Assembly (NCBI GenBank): GCA_946699065.1
Contig: CAMPDV010000511.1
Span: forward strand, 62,001-126,000
Source: Loxodes magnus
Lineage: Eukaryota > Ciliophora > Karyorelictea > Loxodida > Loxodidae
Length of the DNA stretch: 64,000 nt
Direction of reading: 5' to 3'
Under the pieces are notes generated by a model, which was given only the letters and a program-made list of their open reading frames with translations, did not search any database and was not told the DNA's origin. Shown here piece by piece: positions 1-11,290 of this stretch. Position numbers and translations under genes: made by a program. Within the stretch, counting starts at the first letter, position 1. Each line of letters starts with the position of its first letter.

Positions 1-345
1 CCTATCGTCTCGCCTGGACCCATTTCTCGGCTTTATAGGCGAATATCGCCATCCAGTCCGTCTTCAACTGGCAGAAACCGCCGATCTGCCTAGGTAGCTC
101 CTAAGAGGTGGAGAGATCACTCCAAGGCGGCACCTCGGTCTGAGTTAGTATGAGGTGTAATTGAGTCCCTTAGTTGGGAAGTCCAAGGATGAATGCACCA
201 CAGAATGCACAAGTTGTTGAGGGAAGATATCTAAGCCTTTCTGCGGCTTATTTCTCAGCACGGAGGATTGCATCTTCATCGCAAGTCCCTTTAAACCTGC
301 TGAAGGTCCCTTGTGCATCTCAGGTCCCATTTACACCCTCTTTAA
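1..345. other. GC-rich island at window edge, gene end or RNA
   Basis: This stretch is clearly richer in G and C than the AT-rich DNA that starts at about 345. It continues past the window edge. With TAA/TAG/TGA read as sense, two forward frames and the reverse frame all give protein-like translations, so the coding strand cannot be chosen. No rRNA, snRNA or tRNA core motif was recognised. It may be the end of a gene, a structured RNA, or a mobile-element fragment like the other GC-rich islands in this window. Confidence 0.3.
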
Positions 346-1015
346 TTTCAATTATATATTTATAAAACTTAATAATATATTAAAATAAAACTTTAGTACT
401 TACTATCTCTGTTAATTGTTTTTAAAAAATAAATAAAATACAATTTATTTGATAATACTTTAGAATATTTAAAATAAAAATAATAATATAAATATTTTAG
501 ATTACTATAAAAGTGTGGGTATTTATAAAATCTAAATTTTAAAATTATTTATTTAATTTTATTAAAAATATAAAGTACAAAATGTTTATAACTTAAGTTT
601 TAAAAGAATTAAATCTAGTTCATAAGCCAATAATTTTTATAAATTAAAATGAGATAATTTTAATTTTCTTTTATCATTAAAATAAAATTATTAAAAATTA
701 TCTATTTAAATAGAAATTAGCATTATTAAGTATAATCTAACATAGAATATTTTCTAATTAAGTAATATTTTATAAATAAATAAAAATAAAGTTACTATAT
801 GAAAAATTAAATAATTTAGGTTCCAACAATAACTAAATATATAAAATTTTTTCTAATATTTAGTAAATATTAAGAAAGAAAAAGCAAGATTATTAATCTA
901 TTTTTAAAACTAAGAATCTTTTTTATTCTACTTTTAAATATTATTTTTAATTAAATTAAATTTTAAATTGCTTTTTGAAAAGTGTAACTATTTGGGGTTT
1001 TAGTTTATAAGTTAA
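346..1015. other. AT-rich intergenic stretch
   Basis: Very AT-rich sequence with short A/T runs. No reading frame of normal composition and no RNA motif was seen. It separates the edge island from kelch copy K1. Confidence 0.5.
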
Positions 1016-1457
1016 ATGATATAAAAAGGGGAAAAATACTTCAATCATATAAATTCTTTTATAAGTAGTTATTAAAGTCACTCTAGATAACTAATTCAAA
1101 CTAAATTTTTCAGAAATTTTGCATAGGAATTGTGTAATATTAAATTTTTCTAACCTTCCCCATCCGCCATAATTTTCAAGAATACTTACCTTTAAGAAAA
1201 AACTAAAATATTACAAGGATTTATAATACTACCATTAAAAAGCAAAAAGAAGAACTTTCAAATATGAAATAGATTGATGAACATTTTACTTCTATAGAAT
1301 AAATAGATGATGAAAGTTTAATAATTTCAGGAGCTATAATAAAGATTAAAAAATATTTAATTTAAGGAAATAAAATAGAAAATTATAAAATTAAAGAAAA
1401 AAGATTCTTTCATAGAACAAAATTTAATAGATTAAATTTTATTTATATTTTATCTTG

Positions 1458-2514
1458 AAAAAACGGCTGGCTTCAAGAAGGGTTTTTTTAACACCTCCTT
1501 AGAACAGGAGAGAAAACCAGAAGCTCTTACTCTCACCACATCTTCTTCAACTTAACGCTCTTCTTAATAAAAATAACCGGAACTTTCTATTAGATTAGAA
1601 GAACTTATAAAAAATACTAACTCCTACAATTAAAATAAAGCGGATCCCTTCCATCAAAAGACAAATAAGAACTGAGATAAAAATTCAGAACAGAAAAATT
1701 AACACAACTCTCAACACCTCCATTGAAAACTGAAAAAAGAGACCATTCAACTGAATCGATAAAAATAATAACGAAAAAATAAAAAATAAACGAAGAAGGT
1801 AAAGTACGATAATTCAATATAGATCCTATTACCTTTGATTTAGACAATACCGAAATAGAACAAATGGACTCTGAGTAGATGAAACAGCTGATTCATCAAT
1901 TTATTAGAAACATAAAAAAACTTGAAGAGGAAATAAACTCCCAGAAGGAAGAGATGTTTGTATTAAGTCAAGATTAAATAAATCATGAAGATGATGATGA
2001 AGCCCATATGGTAGACCGAAGAGCTAAAACCGGAGTTTATGAGTAAATGACAAGTTTAAAGAATGATATCTGAGTAATGCAAGAGCAAAACGAGAAAAAG
2101 TGAGTAAAATTAGATTCTAGACTCAAATTAATAGAAGAAAACCTGTAGAAGCCTTCATAAGGAACTCCAATGGAAATAGAGAAACAAGAAAAGACATTTC
2201 CGAGAGTAAGAAAAAGATGTTATATTTGCAACAGCACTTGACATTTATGGAGGAAATGTCCCCAATTGAAAAAGATAAGAATGAATATCTGGAGAAATAT
2301 TAAATAATAGCAACTGAAGTAGCGAGCGATGAAATTCTTCCCATCGGGAAATGGTAAAATCTGAAAAAAAATTCTCAACTCCGATTATTCAAAAGAGAGA
2401 AATTAAGGAAAAGGAACAATGCAAGGAACGAACATGCAGGAAAGGAGATCATATATATTTAAAACTTCAATTAAGTCGGAAGGCGAACATTTATTTTAAT
2501 GTTTTAATAATTTA
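1458..2514 (+). mobile_element. Short ORF1-only retroposon (copy R1) with 13-bp target-site duplication
   Basis: The 1,057-bp insert lies inside kelch copy K1 between two copies of ATATTTTATCTTG (1,445-1,457 and 2,515-2,527). That is a target-site duplication of the size left by target-primed reverse transcription. The insert starts with an A-run and encodes only a gag/ORF1-like protein. No reverse transcriptase is present. Its first about 150 bp resemble 11,545-11,700 at the LINE near 11.5 kb. It is probably non-autonomous, mobilised by a LINE of that type. Confidence 0.75.
1600..2500 (+). CDS. ORF1/gag-like protein with coiled coil and CCHC zinc knuckle
   Basis: The single ORF of retroposon R1, read with TAA/TAG as Gln and TGA as Trp. 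An acidic and basic N-terminal part leads into a probable coiled coil (Met at 1,864, QLIHQFIRNIKKLEEEI). A zinc knuckle follows at about 2,218-2,260, CYICNSTWHLWRKC, with perfect CX2CX4HX4C spacing; its first Trp is TGA. After the knuckle comes a basic, low-complexity tail. The family role is nucleic-acid binding and RNP formation for retroposition. The start codon is not resolved; a frame change near 1,600 may be a mutation or an intron. The frame is open from about 1,626 to the element's end. Confidence 0.65.
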
Positions 2515-2568
2515 ATATTTTATCTTGGCATGAAACTTATCAAACAGGTTAATGTGAAGTTTATGATA

Positions 2569-3309
2569 TCAGAACTAAAGCCCTAATAATATCTCATCTA
2601 TATTAGGATCAGTATCTCTTTTCGAATGTGCAGCAAATTTTCCCTTTATGGTCTGGTCACTTACAATATCATCATATCATTGTTTTACGATAGTGAATAT
2701 AATTTAATAGGTTTTTGCTCTACGTTCATAGAGTCTTTCATTCACATATTTGTAAGAAATTTTCCCTCAACTCCGTGAATTAATTAAATTTAGTTTCTAA
2801 TTGCTTTATTCTCTTACTTCTGAATATTCATTTTCATTTTTTATCCTTAAGCGTTAGAAATCAGGTATGTATTTTTCCTTCGAGTTCTTGTTCATATTTT
2901 TAAAGTTTAAAATTTTCTCTTGTATATTCTTAAGTTCTCGAAGTATAGTTTGCTAATTTTAGTTTGGTTAAATAAATAGAATTTAGAAGAAACTTTTCGC
3001 AAGAACATTTCCATAATGTTCTAATAGATGAAAACTAAAATAGCTTATATTTTATAATTATGATATTTTCTTCACTAGCTCTAAAATTATAACTAATATT
3101 TTTTGAGAAATCTAATTAAATTAAAAAACCTTGTCAATCTTAAAATATTTAATATATATATTTATTAAGGCAGTTTCTATTAAAAATTATTACAAAAGAT
3201 AATCTCTTTGTACTTTTAAATCAATTTATTTATTTATTTCTAAGAAATGCTATGATAAAATAAATATTATGAATTTCCTAGTTAATCTTAATTTACTCAA
3301 AAAAATCAT
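2569..3309 (-). CDS. Unrecognised 246-residue protein
   Basis: Reading starts at ATG 3309-3307 (MIFLSKLRLTRKF) and stays in one frame for 741 nt to a TGA at 2571-2569, with TAA/TAG as Gln and two internal TGA as Trp. The N-terminal half is hydrophobic and Ile/Leu-rich. The C-terminal half is charged and looks like a soluble fold (VNERLYERRAKTYQ, KGKFAAHSKRDTDPNIDE). No known motif was recognised. Its 3' end runs convergently into the right remnant of kelch copy K1, so the K1 disruption may have brought them together. The gene is likely real because composition and codon periodicity are consistent through the frame. Confidence 0.55.
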
Positions 3310-3334
3310 ATTTGTAATCACCAAAAGAATGGTG

Positions 3335-3560
3335 GCAGCAAGATTTTTAATTGTCTGATTATATCTCTAATCTAAGAGAGTCCACTGGTTGGATCTAAGA
3401 TCTTGAAGGCCGACTCGGTAGAAATTTTAAATCTTCGATTTTGAAGTATATATTCATTATTAATGATAATCCCTGTTGTAGAATTGATCATTAATATCCC
3501 CGTCAAGTCCACAAGAGACCATTTAGAGAAAGCAGCACGGCGAGAGCTTAGTTATCATAA
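3335..3560 (+). ncRNA. Candidate structured RNA, unidentified
   Basis: A GC-richer block in AT-rich surroundings with many local hairpins. Examples are TCTCT/AGAGA near 3,371-3,388, CTTC/GAAG near 3,433-3,444, and a long stem ATTAATGAT/ATCATTAAT near 3,458-3,497. No protein frame is convincing. Motifs of SRP, RNase P/MRP, U1, U2, U4, U5, U6 and 5S RNA were looked for by eye and not found. Strand is a guess. Confidence 0.35.
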
Positions 3561-3990
3561 AAGATTGAAAGGTAATAATTAATAATAAATTTCATATAAT
3601 AGCTAAATTAAAAGGATTAGAACTTTATTAATTTTCTCTCTAAAGAACATTGAATTTCCAAACTCTGATAATCTTTAGTACTAAGGAAATAAGTATAAAA
3701 TAATTTAAATAATAGCTTTAAATATCTTCTACCATATCTATATTAAATAGAGTAAATACTATTTTAATATACTAAATATATATCTAATTAAACTATTCTA
3801 ATATTATATAATACAAAATATTAAACATACATTAAATCTCTTATCTATATTTTAAAATAAAACATACTTTAATTATATTAAAACTTATCTTATTATTTTA
3901 TGCTTTTATATATACTTTTAATATAATCAAAAAACCCTAAAGAAATACAAAGAAAATATAATAAAAGGAGTAAAGAAAGAAAATAGTAAG

Positions 3991-4119
3991 AATGCACTCG
4001 TAAAGGATCACTTCTATAGCAGATTCTACTCCTTTGCTCCAATCTAGGAAGATGATTAACGCCCTTTTCCCAGCAGGAGGTTTCGATGACGCTTCGGAAA
4101 GAAGTGGTTCTGACTAGAT
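3991..4119 (+). ncRNA. U3-like box C/D snoRNA
   Basis: The 5' part contains AGGATCACTTCTATAG (about 4,004-4,019). This differs by one base from the conserved U3 box A element AGGATCATTTCTATAG that pairs with pre-rRNA at the 18S region. Downstream are a C'-like GATGAT (4,051), a box C-like CGATGAC (4,084) and a box D CTGA in GGTTCTGACT (4,106-4,115). The order is as in U3. U3 guides early cleavages of pre-rRNA in the nucleolar SSU processome. At about 129 nt it would be short, so either the 3' domain is reduced or the ends are misplaced. The surrounding AT-rich DNA gives no clear promoter. Confidence 0.7.
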
Positions 4120-4559
4120 AATTATCAAAAATAAACAAAAGAAACAAAATTATAAATAAAATGTAATAAAAATAGTATAAATTAAAATTAATCCTAAAAT
4201 AAGATAATTTATTATTTATAGTATTTATAATAAATATCTTTACTGAATGTATTATATGTAGTAGAAAAATTACTAATTTATTTAGCATACTTTTTAAGAT
4301 ACAAAACTAATTAATAAAAATAAACTTTATCAATCAAAATTACACCTTAAATATATTTAAGAATTGCTAGGCCTCACTTTTAAACTATTTCTATGAGTTT
4401 TGGGTCACTGAGTTCTTAATTGACTCTGACTTATTAAATACAATACTGTAAATAGGTTTTAACTTTCTATTGGTTTCAAAGTGTCGAAAACCTATTTTTT
4501 CAACCTCTTAAGAAAAAATTAATTAAAAGCATGAATTTTGTCTAAATTCAGCATAAAAA

Positions 4560-6250
4560 ATGCAAGCAGAAAATAATTTAATAAGTTCTCTTTATCTTAG
4601 AAAGATCTTAAGGTAACTTCCATTTATTAAATTTTGGCAAAGCTTGGTATTGGAATTGATAAATATGAAATATGTTATAATCTTAGTAATTAAATGAATT
4701 TAGCAAGTTTAACTACAATGTGCTTAAATACTAAGGTAAAAAATAAATATAGTGATAATAAGTAAAAATTTACAGAAGAGCCAATCGATATCAAGGAGAT
4801 TGGTATTTATAATACTTTTATAGAGCAAACTTCAGAAGATACTTTAATAATATGAGGAGTTTAGAATGTACAATAATAAAGGTTTATTATTCACTCTAAT
4901 AATAAAATTGGAAATTATGAGATGTAACATAAAAGATATTTTCATAAGACTAGGTTCAATAAAGAAACCTAGTTTATATTTTATCAAAAACACATTAATA
5001 AAGTGATAGAGAAGAGTATGAGATCTTCAACACAAATACTAAAGCTTTTAGAAATATTGAGAAGATTAAAGAGCCTGTGTTTATTTTTAGATGAGACTAA
5101 GTTAATTAAAATATTTATACTTTCGGAGGATGAAATTTTGAAAAATATTATTAAAATTTAATTTAAATGTATGACTAATTAAGAGACGAGTGAAATATAA
5201 GTAACTATGTAATAACTAGAAAAGTTTAGACTTCTGCTATTTTTATTCCTAAACTATAATCCTTTCTTATATACTCTAATAACAACTCTATTGATACTAA
5301 GATATTTGATTTTGAGGAAATTAAAATTAAAGGAGAGAATTGTTCAGTAAGTAGATATGTTGATTATACTTAGCCATTATTAAGTAGAAGTATAGTTTTC
5401 TAATACAAAAGCGATAATGGATTATTTGGCTGCTATATAAGTAGTGAAAGATGGATTGAACTTTGAGAGCTTTATATCAAATAACTCTTATATTCCTATT
5501 AATGAATTAATTCTGAAATAGATATAACCATAGTTTCATATGAAGGTATGTATATTAAAGCATCTCTTTATAATTTACAAAGCTAACTTTTTAGTTTGAT
5601 TAGCTAAGTTTTGCTAATGTAAACTTATTTTACGTGGTTAAGCAATTATTTGCATATGGAAAAAGTTTAAAAGCTAAGCACTGATAATCTTTATTTTATT
5701 AATCTTGCAAAGCCTTGAAAGTTATTTGAAGGATTTTAAATTTATATAATGAATTTTTTAGAATTAATTGGATCATAAGAAGATAGAAAAAGGTTATCTA
5801 TACTGGATTTATTAGATATTAGTATAAAAGTAAACATATTTGATAACCTTTTATGGCTTAACTTGTTTATTTTATTTATTATATTCTCATAGTAAATTAA
5901 CTTCATAGCTAATGCTCTAATATCTATATTTTGATATAGCAAATATATAAACTTACTTGATTAAATAGATAGATCTTTATAATTCCTTTATTTATAATTA
6001 AGTTTAGACAATGCTTTATTTAACTAATTACTCTTATTTTATTTTTAGCACTTTTTATAAGATATTTATGTGATTTTTACCTATTAAGATAGTAGATATT
6101 ATAACTAGAAATTTTGATAGCTGAATTTCTTATTTTTCTTACCTTGATCTTAAGTTAATTGTGGTCTTTTTGAAATTGAACATATCGAGTATACCTAATT
6201 TTCAGCTGTGTTTTAATTTAGCATTATATATTAAAAGGTTAGTTTTAGCC
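4560..6250 (+). pseudogene. Kelch-like gene copy K2, frameshifted, with C-terminal membrane region
   Basis: It starts at ATG 4560 (MQAENN, LYLRKILR), matching the start of K3/K4 (MLSENQ, LYLRKLLR). Kelch-type motifs follow: NIYTFGGWN (about 5,110-5,140) and DEWNIS. A short deletion near 4,625 and a lost A in an A-run near 4,962 break the frame relative to K3-K5. Past the kelch part, one frame continues (about 5,490-6,250) as a hydrophobic, membrane-type sequence with GSQEDRKRLS before strong Leu/Ile/Phe segments near 5,850-5,900. DNA similarity to K5 on the opposite strand runs from about 4,265 to 5,832. If the frameshifts are sequencing errors, this could be an intact membrane-anchored kelch protein. 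Confidence 0.6.
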
Positions 6251-6599
6251 TTTATAGTTTGTAGTTTGTTGAGAGATGATTTTCTAGATTAGGAGACTTA
6301 AATAATTTGAATATAAAGGATCTAGTAGGAATGACTTAAGTTTTAGTAAATAGGATGGTAAAATGATGTAAATATGTAGTAATATGTTAGTAAAGAAGTA
6401 AATAAATAGATATAGTATTATAAATATTTGATTTATAGTATTCTAATAATTAAGAGTATAATATAATAGTTCTTATTTCTTTAGAATATATTTGTAATAT
6501 AGCTATATTACTTTATTATCATCCTTTATTATTCAAACTAACTACTATCTATACTTTTACCTTCCAACTATTTCTTATTAGATATCACTATTACACACT

Positions 6600-7470
6600 A
6601 AAATATGAAGGAACAATAATTCAAATCAAACAGATTCTAAACCAGTAAAACGAATAATTACTAAATCAATTAAAATTAGTGAAACAAGAGATTTAATATC
6701 AATAATTAAAACTAACGGATTATACACAAATAATTAGTATGATGCATAAATAGATTGAACATTGAATCATTAGGAATATTGAAAGGAGAAGAACAAATTA
6801 AAAGAAACTATTAAACTGCTACAATTAAAAGAAAATAACATATTAAAAAATTTAAATTAATTGAAACAAATCTTATCACTAAAACTAAACCTACCATTAT
6901 GTTAAGATGCAATATAATTGGATGAAGAACGATAACAATATTATATTAAAATAGTGAATATCTATTTATAAAATCCTTATATCTTGTTATGCATCTTTCA
7001 GAATGCTGGATGGAAAGCAGTAAAAAATTATTTAGGAGCAGGTGTAAATAAATAAATTAACATGGTTCCTCCATTATTAGGTTCATCAAAATAAAAGCTA
7101 TTAAATTCTCTTTTTTCCGTTTTTAAATCAAAAAATTGATTTCCTTTTTATTTCTTATGTCTTGTAATTCTTTCTGAAGGTTGAGTGAGTGAATAACAGA
7201 GGAGTCCCAAATATTGAAGTAAATACAGCAGCTGATTTAAATCCTTCTGAGATAAAAAAATTAAGATTTTAATTAATTTTAGCCACCAAAAGTCATTTTG
7301 ATCCAGGTTTCGTGAATAAACAAAACAGTGGAAGAAATAGCCAATTATGGGTACTTAACTTCCCAACCTCTGATGAAGCTATTCCTTTCTTCATCCCTCG
7401 ACTAATTACCTAAGTTCCTGCGGAGGTTATCAACTAAGCAAGCTTAAACTAGGGAGCCTCCATTAATAAT
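6600..7470 (+). CDS. Unrecognised protein with coiled coil, one 22-nt intron
   Basis: With TAA/TAG as Gln and TGA as Trp, one frame runs from about 6,610 to 7,470. It has an Asn/Ser/Lys-rich start (the initiator is not certain), then a coiled coil (EKNKLKETIKLLQLKEN), then a globular-looking region with NAGWKAVKNYLGAG. A GT...AG stretch at 7,180-7,201 (22 nt) must be removed to join SEG to VPNIEVNTAADLNPSE. The C-terminal part contains QLWVLNFPTSDEA, a peptide whose DNA recurs, altered, at 10.1 kb and twice at 38.3-38.5 kb. No family was recognised. The end is unclear; TAA codons near 7,470 may be read through. Confidence 0.55.
7180..7201 (+). other. Predicted 22-nt intron
   Basis: GT at 7,180 and AG at 7,200-7,201. 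Removing it restores the frame and the residue run SEGVPNIEVN. Length and ends agree with the other miniature introns in this window. Confidence 0.5.
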
Positions 7471-7499
7471 TAATATGTAATATAAAAAAGGAGAAAATG

Positions 7500-8003
7500 A
7501 GAGCTTTCAATGATTTGTTAGCTTAATTATTTAATTTTCTTATTAATTGCTTAGCAATAATTTTAGCATATTGTTTAAATTAAAAATATATCTTATAAAG
7601 CTTAATTATTATATTTTGTATTGCTTGCTTTTAATTAAATAGAGCTATATTAAAAATATAATTAATCAATTAAATTTGAATGTTTGAGGAATGTTAAGAT
7701 CTTGCTATATTGCTTATGATTAAAAGACTTTTATTGGATACAGTTTGGAGATATTCTGCTGATTATTTTCTCCAATCGTTGGCAAATATGAATAATCAAT
7801 GCATACTTCAAATCGTAGAATTCAAGTCCTAACAAAGCCAGAAAATTATCCAGATTCGTTCCATCAATGATCTTAGATCTTGCTAAGGATTTATTGAACT
7901 TTAGAAATATAATTGGAAAATTCAAAATCTTACTTCTGCCTTTCTTTTGGTTATTTATTAAATCATGTTGGATTAAGTTAACACATATAAATTTATTTAT
8001 CAT
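7500..8003 (-). CDS. Small hypothetical ORF after kelch copy K3
   Basis: Ninety codons without TAA, TAG or TGA start at ATG 8003-8001 (MINKFICVNLIQHD) and run to 7,731. In the ciliate code the frame continues to about 7,500. The ATG overlaps the TGA that ends K3 (ATGA). The sequence is charged and mixed in composition, unlike random AT-rich DNA, and holds no recognised domain. It may be a separate gene, or a 3' exon of K3 reached through an unseen intron. The plus strand gives a weaker alternative translation here. Confidence 0.35.
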
Positions 8004-9046
8004 TCCAATTTATTAGTTATTAGTTTCCTTAATAATATTTAACTCTTTCTATATAAATAATTTTGATAAAACTTATATTTAAAATATTTAGAGTAAATAT
8101 GTTCTTTATTAAAGTCTAAATGTACTTAACATTCTCAAAGTTTAGTCCATTTTTCACTTCTTAAATCATAACTTAATAGTTAATCATCACTTCTGTATTA
8201 ATAAACTAGATTCCCATTTCATATTGGCTAAGTAAAATCACTATGAGTACTCACTGGATATTTTTAACCTTTAACCTATATTGTTTTAAAATCGAATATC
8301 TAAGTATCTATAGGATTTAGATTAGAATAAATAAGATAAGACTTTATTTAAGGAATGAAAATAGCTGAAGTTTATACCTTTCTTGTTATTACTTGATCAC
8401 ATATATTTCATTCGTTTCTTCTTTAATCGAACACCTATATTGTATCTTGACCTCCTTTTTTATTATTTCAACCTCCAAAAGTATAAATTTTTTAATAACT
8501 GTAATCGCATCCAAAAAGATTTACTGGGTTTTTAATTGGTTAAATGTTTCTAAAACTTTTACTGTTTATATCAAAAATTTCACATTAAATTATGTCATAG
8601 TCGTATCTCCCAGATAATATATAAATTAAATTTCTTTTGTTAAATTTAGTTTTGTGGAAATATCTTTAGAATTACATCTAATAATTCTCAATTTTATCTT
8701 TGGAATATATAATAAATCTCTTTTATTCAATACTATATGCTCCAGATAAAACATAATTATATTAAGTTATTTATTCTATTGAAGTTTTATGATTATAAAG
8801 GCTCTAAATATCAGTCTATTCTTCTTAAAATTGTTAGGCTTTAATGTTATAGTTCTTTCTTATATTTGAATTATATTTAAAAGTAACTATATTTCCAAAG
8901 TTTTATTAATGTAGATTTGAGCAGATTTCATATTTAACAATTCCTATTCCAAACTTAGATAGAATTTAGCTATCTTGACTGCATTAGATTGATCTTAAAA
9001 GTTTTCTAAGGTAAAGAATTTTAATGCATTAGTTTTCGCTTAGCAT
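8000..9046 (-). CDS. Kelch-like repeat protein, copy K3 (intact)
   Basis: From ATG 9046-9044 one frame of 1,047 nt reaches a TGA at 8002-8000 (348 residues), with TAA/TAG as Gln and internal TGA as Trp. Kelch-type blades are visible: LIYILSG, then CEIFDINSKSFR, then FGCDYSYQKIYTFGGWN with DTIQVFDQRRNEWN, the double-Gly and spaced Trp pattern of kelch repeats. A beta-propeller for protein-protein contact is expected. K4 on the other strand is the closest copy; similarity reaches past the coding part, from about 8,065 to 9,098. Only a few propeller blades are present, so the protein may be part of a larger original or pair with itself. The exact C-terminus is uncertain. Confidence 0.7.
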
Positions 9047-9099
9047 TTTATTTATAATTTTAAAACTTAATAATCACTTAAATAAAATCCACGTAATAA

Positions 9100-10045
9100 T
9101 ACATCATTTATAGTTCAGAATAATTAGAAATAGTAAATTAAACTTAGTTTAATTTACTTTTTTTTCTAATATAAACATTTACTTTCTTTTTAATTTTTAA
9201 CACTTTTCTAGCTTTATTTTAAAAGAACAGTATAATTTTTCTGTAATATAGTGCCAAATTAAATATAATAAAAACTAATTAATAAAGCTTAAAATTGAAT
9301 ATTTATATATTCTTTTAAAGCTCATTAAATCTTTTTACTACTCTTAAATTTTAAACCTTTTAAATAATAATAAATAAAATAATTAATATCTAAGTATTTT
9401 AATTAAATCTAATTATCTTTAAAAATTACTATTTAGCTATTATTAACATAACTGCTTTTAGTAATTATATAATATAGATAATATATTATAATAATAGTAA
9501 GTAATTATTATTATCTTATAACTTTTTATTTTATACATTATTTATTTATTTTTTATATATTTCATAAGTAGAAATTAATTTATTTCTATTCACTCTAATA
9601 TAGAAAAGTTATATTCAAGTTATAATTACAAGATTAAGTATTTCCTAAATATGCATAAATCTTTAAGTATTTAGAACTTTAGAATAGTTTTACTATTTTG
9701 TTATTGCTTATTCAGTTAAGTAAATTACTAAATAAACCCTATGTTTTTGCATAGGCAATATAGTTATATTAATAAATAAAGTAGTTTGTTAGTTTATTTT
9801 AACTTTTATTTATTTACTTTTAGTTTAATTTCTAAATTCTCTAATATATAAATAATATTTAAAGGTTTAAATAAAGAAATTAATTTTAGATTAGTATCTT
9901 AATTATAATATATATCTAATTTAATTCTTAATAAAATATTACAAAATTATAATTATTTATTTTACTTTTATAATCCTTTTGGAAATTAATATAATACCAT
10001 TAAACATTTTAATAAACAGTAATTTAACTTTATTTATAATTTAAA
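9100..10045. other. AT-rich stretch without visible genes
   Basis: Very AT-rich, with long runs of A/T words. Neither strand gives a translation of normal composition. It lies between the K3 start and the GC-rich island at 10.05 kb. Confidence 0.4.
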
Positions 10046-10049
10046 TAGG

Positions 10050-10277
10050 GTAGACCTTATCTTTTAAGGTCGAGAGAAGAATTCCCCAGAGTTGAACTGA
10101 CTGAGAACCAATCTGTTCTAAATGTTGGACCTGACTAATTTCTTCATCATGGGTTGGAAATTTCCTGTAATCGCCCGTACTTTGGTGATTTTGAGCCGCA
10201 ACCTTGCCCACAATTAGAAGAGAGAATGCTTTGGGAATATTGGAGACTGAAGAGACTTATAAATTGACTTTTTTAAA
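10050..10277 (-). other. GC-rich island carrying a decayed FPTSDEA-type repeat
   Basis: On the minus strand, reading away from the hairpin at 10,278-10,308, it contains CACCAAAG followed by TTCCAACCCATGATGAAG. This matches the repeat at 7.34-7.38, 38.33-38.37 and 38.48-38.53 kb (CCAAAG ... TTCCCCAACCTCTGATGAAG). One minus frame translates to RKFPTHDEEISQ. The far end holds a hairpin GACCTT/AAGGTC (10,054-10,072). It may be a mobile-element remnant or a structured RNA. Confidence 0.4.
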
Positions 10278-10308
10278 GAGATGCGCCCTATTGTAGGGCT
10301 ACGCACTC
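10278..10308 (-). repeat. 31-nt hairpin repeat, copy H1
   Basis: Minus strand begins GAGTGCGTAGC and ends GCGCATCTC, followed by TTTAAAAAAG. CCCTA/TAGGG and GCG/CGC close the stem. It is the same hairpin family as 11,749, 17,255 (minus) and 38,085. Confidence 0.6.
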
Positions 10309-10509
10309 TTAAATATAATTTTTTAATATAAATCTAAGCATTTAAATTTTTAATTTTATTAACTTAAAAATAAGCCTAAATATTTTATTAATATCAGAAA
10401 AAAGTAGCACTGATATTGTAGAAAATTTGGTTATACTAAAAATAGTTTTAAAAAAGATAATAACAAGAAAATTAAATTTATACAATCAATTAGTAATAAT
10501 ATATAATAT

Positions 10510-11290
10510 AATATAATATTTTACTTAAAGCTTTAAAAAAGCATTTTGATTTCCCCAGAATTTCAAACTATTTGAAACAGCCCAGATTTATACATGGTTG
10601 ATTTCCACAGTCTTTTTGATAAAGAAGACTATCCAGAAACTTATTTTTCGTATGAGATTCATTAAAAAAATTGTCTTATATACACTTCTTATTTTGTAAG
10701 GTATATTCTTATTATTTCTTTTAATGTTTTTGCTTCCTCCTATTTTTATTATTTTAATAAGGGTATCTAATCTAAATTGATCTCTTATAAATCTTGATAT
10801 TAAAGAGCTAGTATGTGTGATAATTAATTTAAATTAGCTTCTATTTCCATTTTTACATATTAAGATGGTGGAAGTTAAGTCTGAAATCAGATTTATTCTC
10901 GCAATACGATTTCATTTTATTAATAAATCTTTAATTTAATCAATTTCAATGTTTAGTTGAACATAATTGGCTAAAATTTCTCTTGTCTAATTGGAAAGAT
11001 TAAAGATTGTTTCCTCTTGTTTAAATATTACTTATTTAAAGTTTTCAATTTTTTCCTTTTCTAGATTATCAGGTTCGATGTTTGCTAGTTTGCTTGCCTT
11101 AAGAAGAAGATGCAGATCTTGATTAATCAATAGCCTACAGTTTTTATTTTTAGATCTTAAGGGTTTTTCTTCTAACCTTCTTGATTTATCCTTTGGTATG
11201 ATGTTATCTAATATTAAATTCCATTTTTTAATCAATTAGTTATTATTGTACTCCAAGCGGAATATTATTAGAAAGAAAGCGTGTAGAAGG
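10510..11290 (-). CDS. Unrecognised basic protein
   Basis: A 67-codon stretch free of all three stop codons (11,235-11,032; NIIPKDKSRRLEEKPL, LLKASKLANIEPDN) continues in the ciliate code to about 10,510. The continuation is Lys/Asn/Gln-rich and includes CENKSDFRLNFHHLN, NNKNRRKQKHQKK and a Cys-rich end (KDCGNQPCINLGCF). The strong charge suggests nucleic-acid binding, but no domain was recognised. A better start may lie upstream (MQMLCFSKFNPF near 11,320) if a short intron near 11,270 is removed. The K3 and LINE neighbours give no clue to function. Confidence 0.5.

Larger units (their letters stand above)
1020..2600 (+). pseudogene. Kelch-like gene copy K1, split by a retroposon
   Basis: The left part (about 1,020-1,457) translates to the N-terminal half of the kelch-like family found at K3/K4. 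It shares the segments CIGIV, TSIEQI, LIISG, NYKIKEKRFFHRTKFN and FIYILS. The match stops at 1,457 and resumes at 2,515 with NILSW, then CEVYDIRTKA, which aligns with CEVFDIKSKS of K4. The intervening 1,057 bp are a retroposon flanked by a 13-bp duplication. Beyond about 2,600 the kelch similarity fades into the end of a convergent gene. It cannot make a full protein. Confidence 0.7.

Noticed and set aside
3335-3560. RNase P, MRP or SRP RNA identity for the structured block
   Set aside because: Conserved core elements of these RNAs could not be found on either strand.
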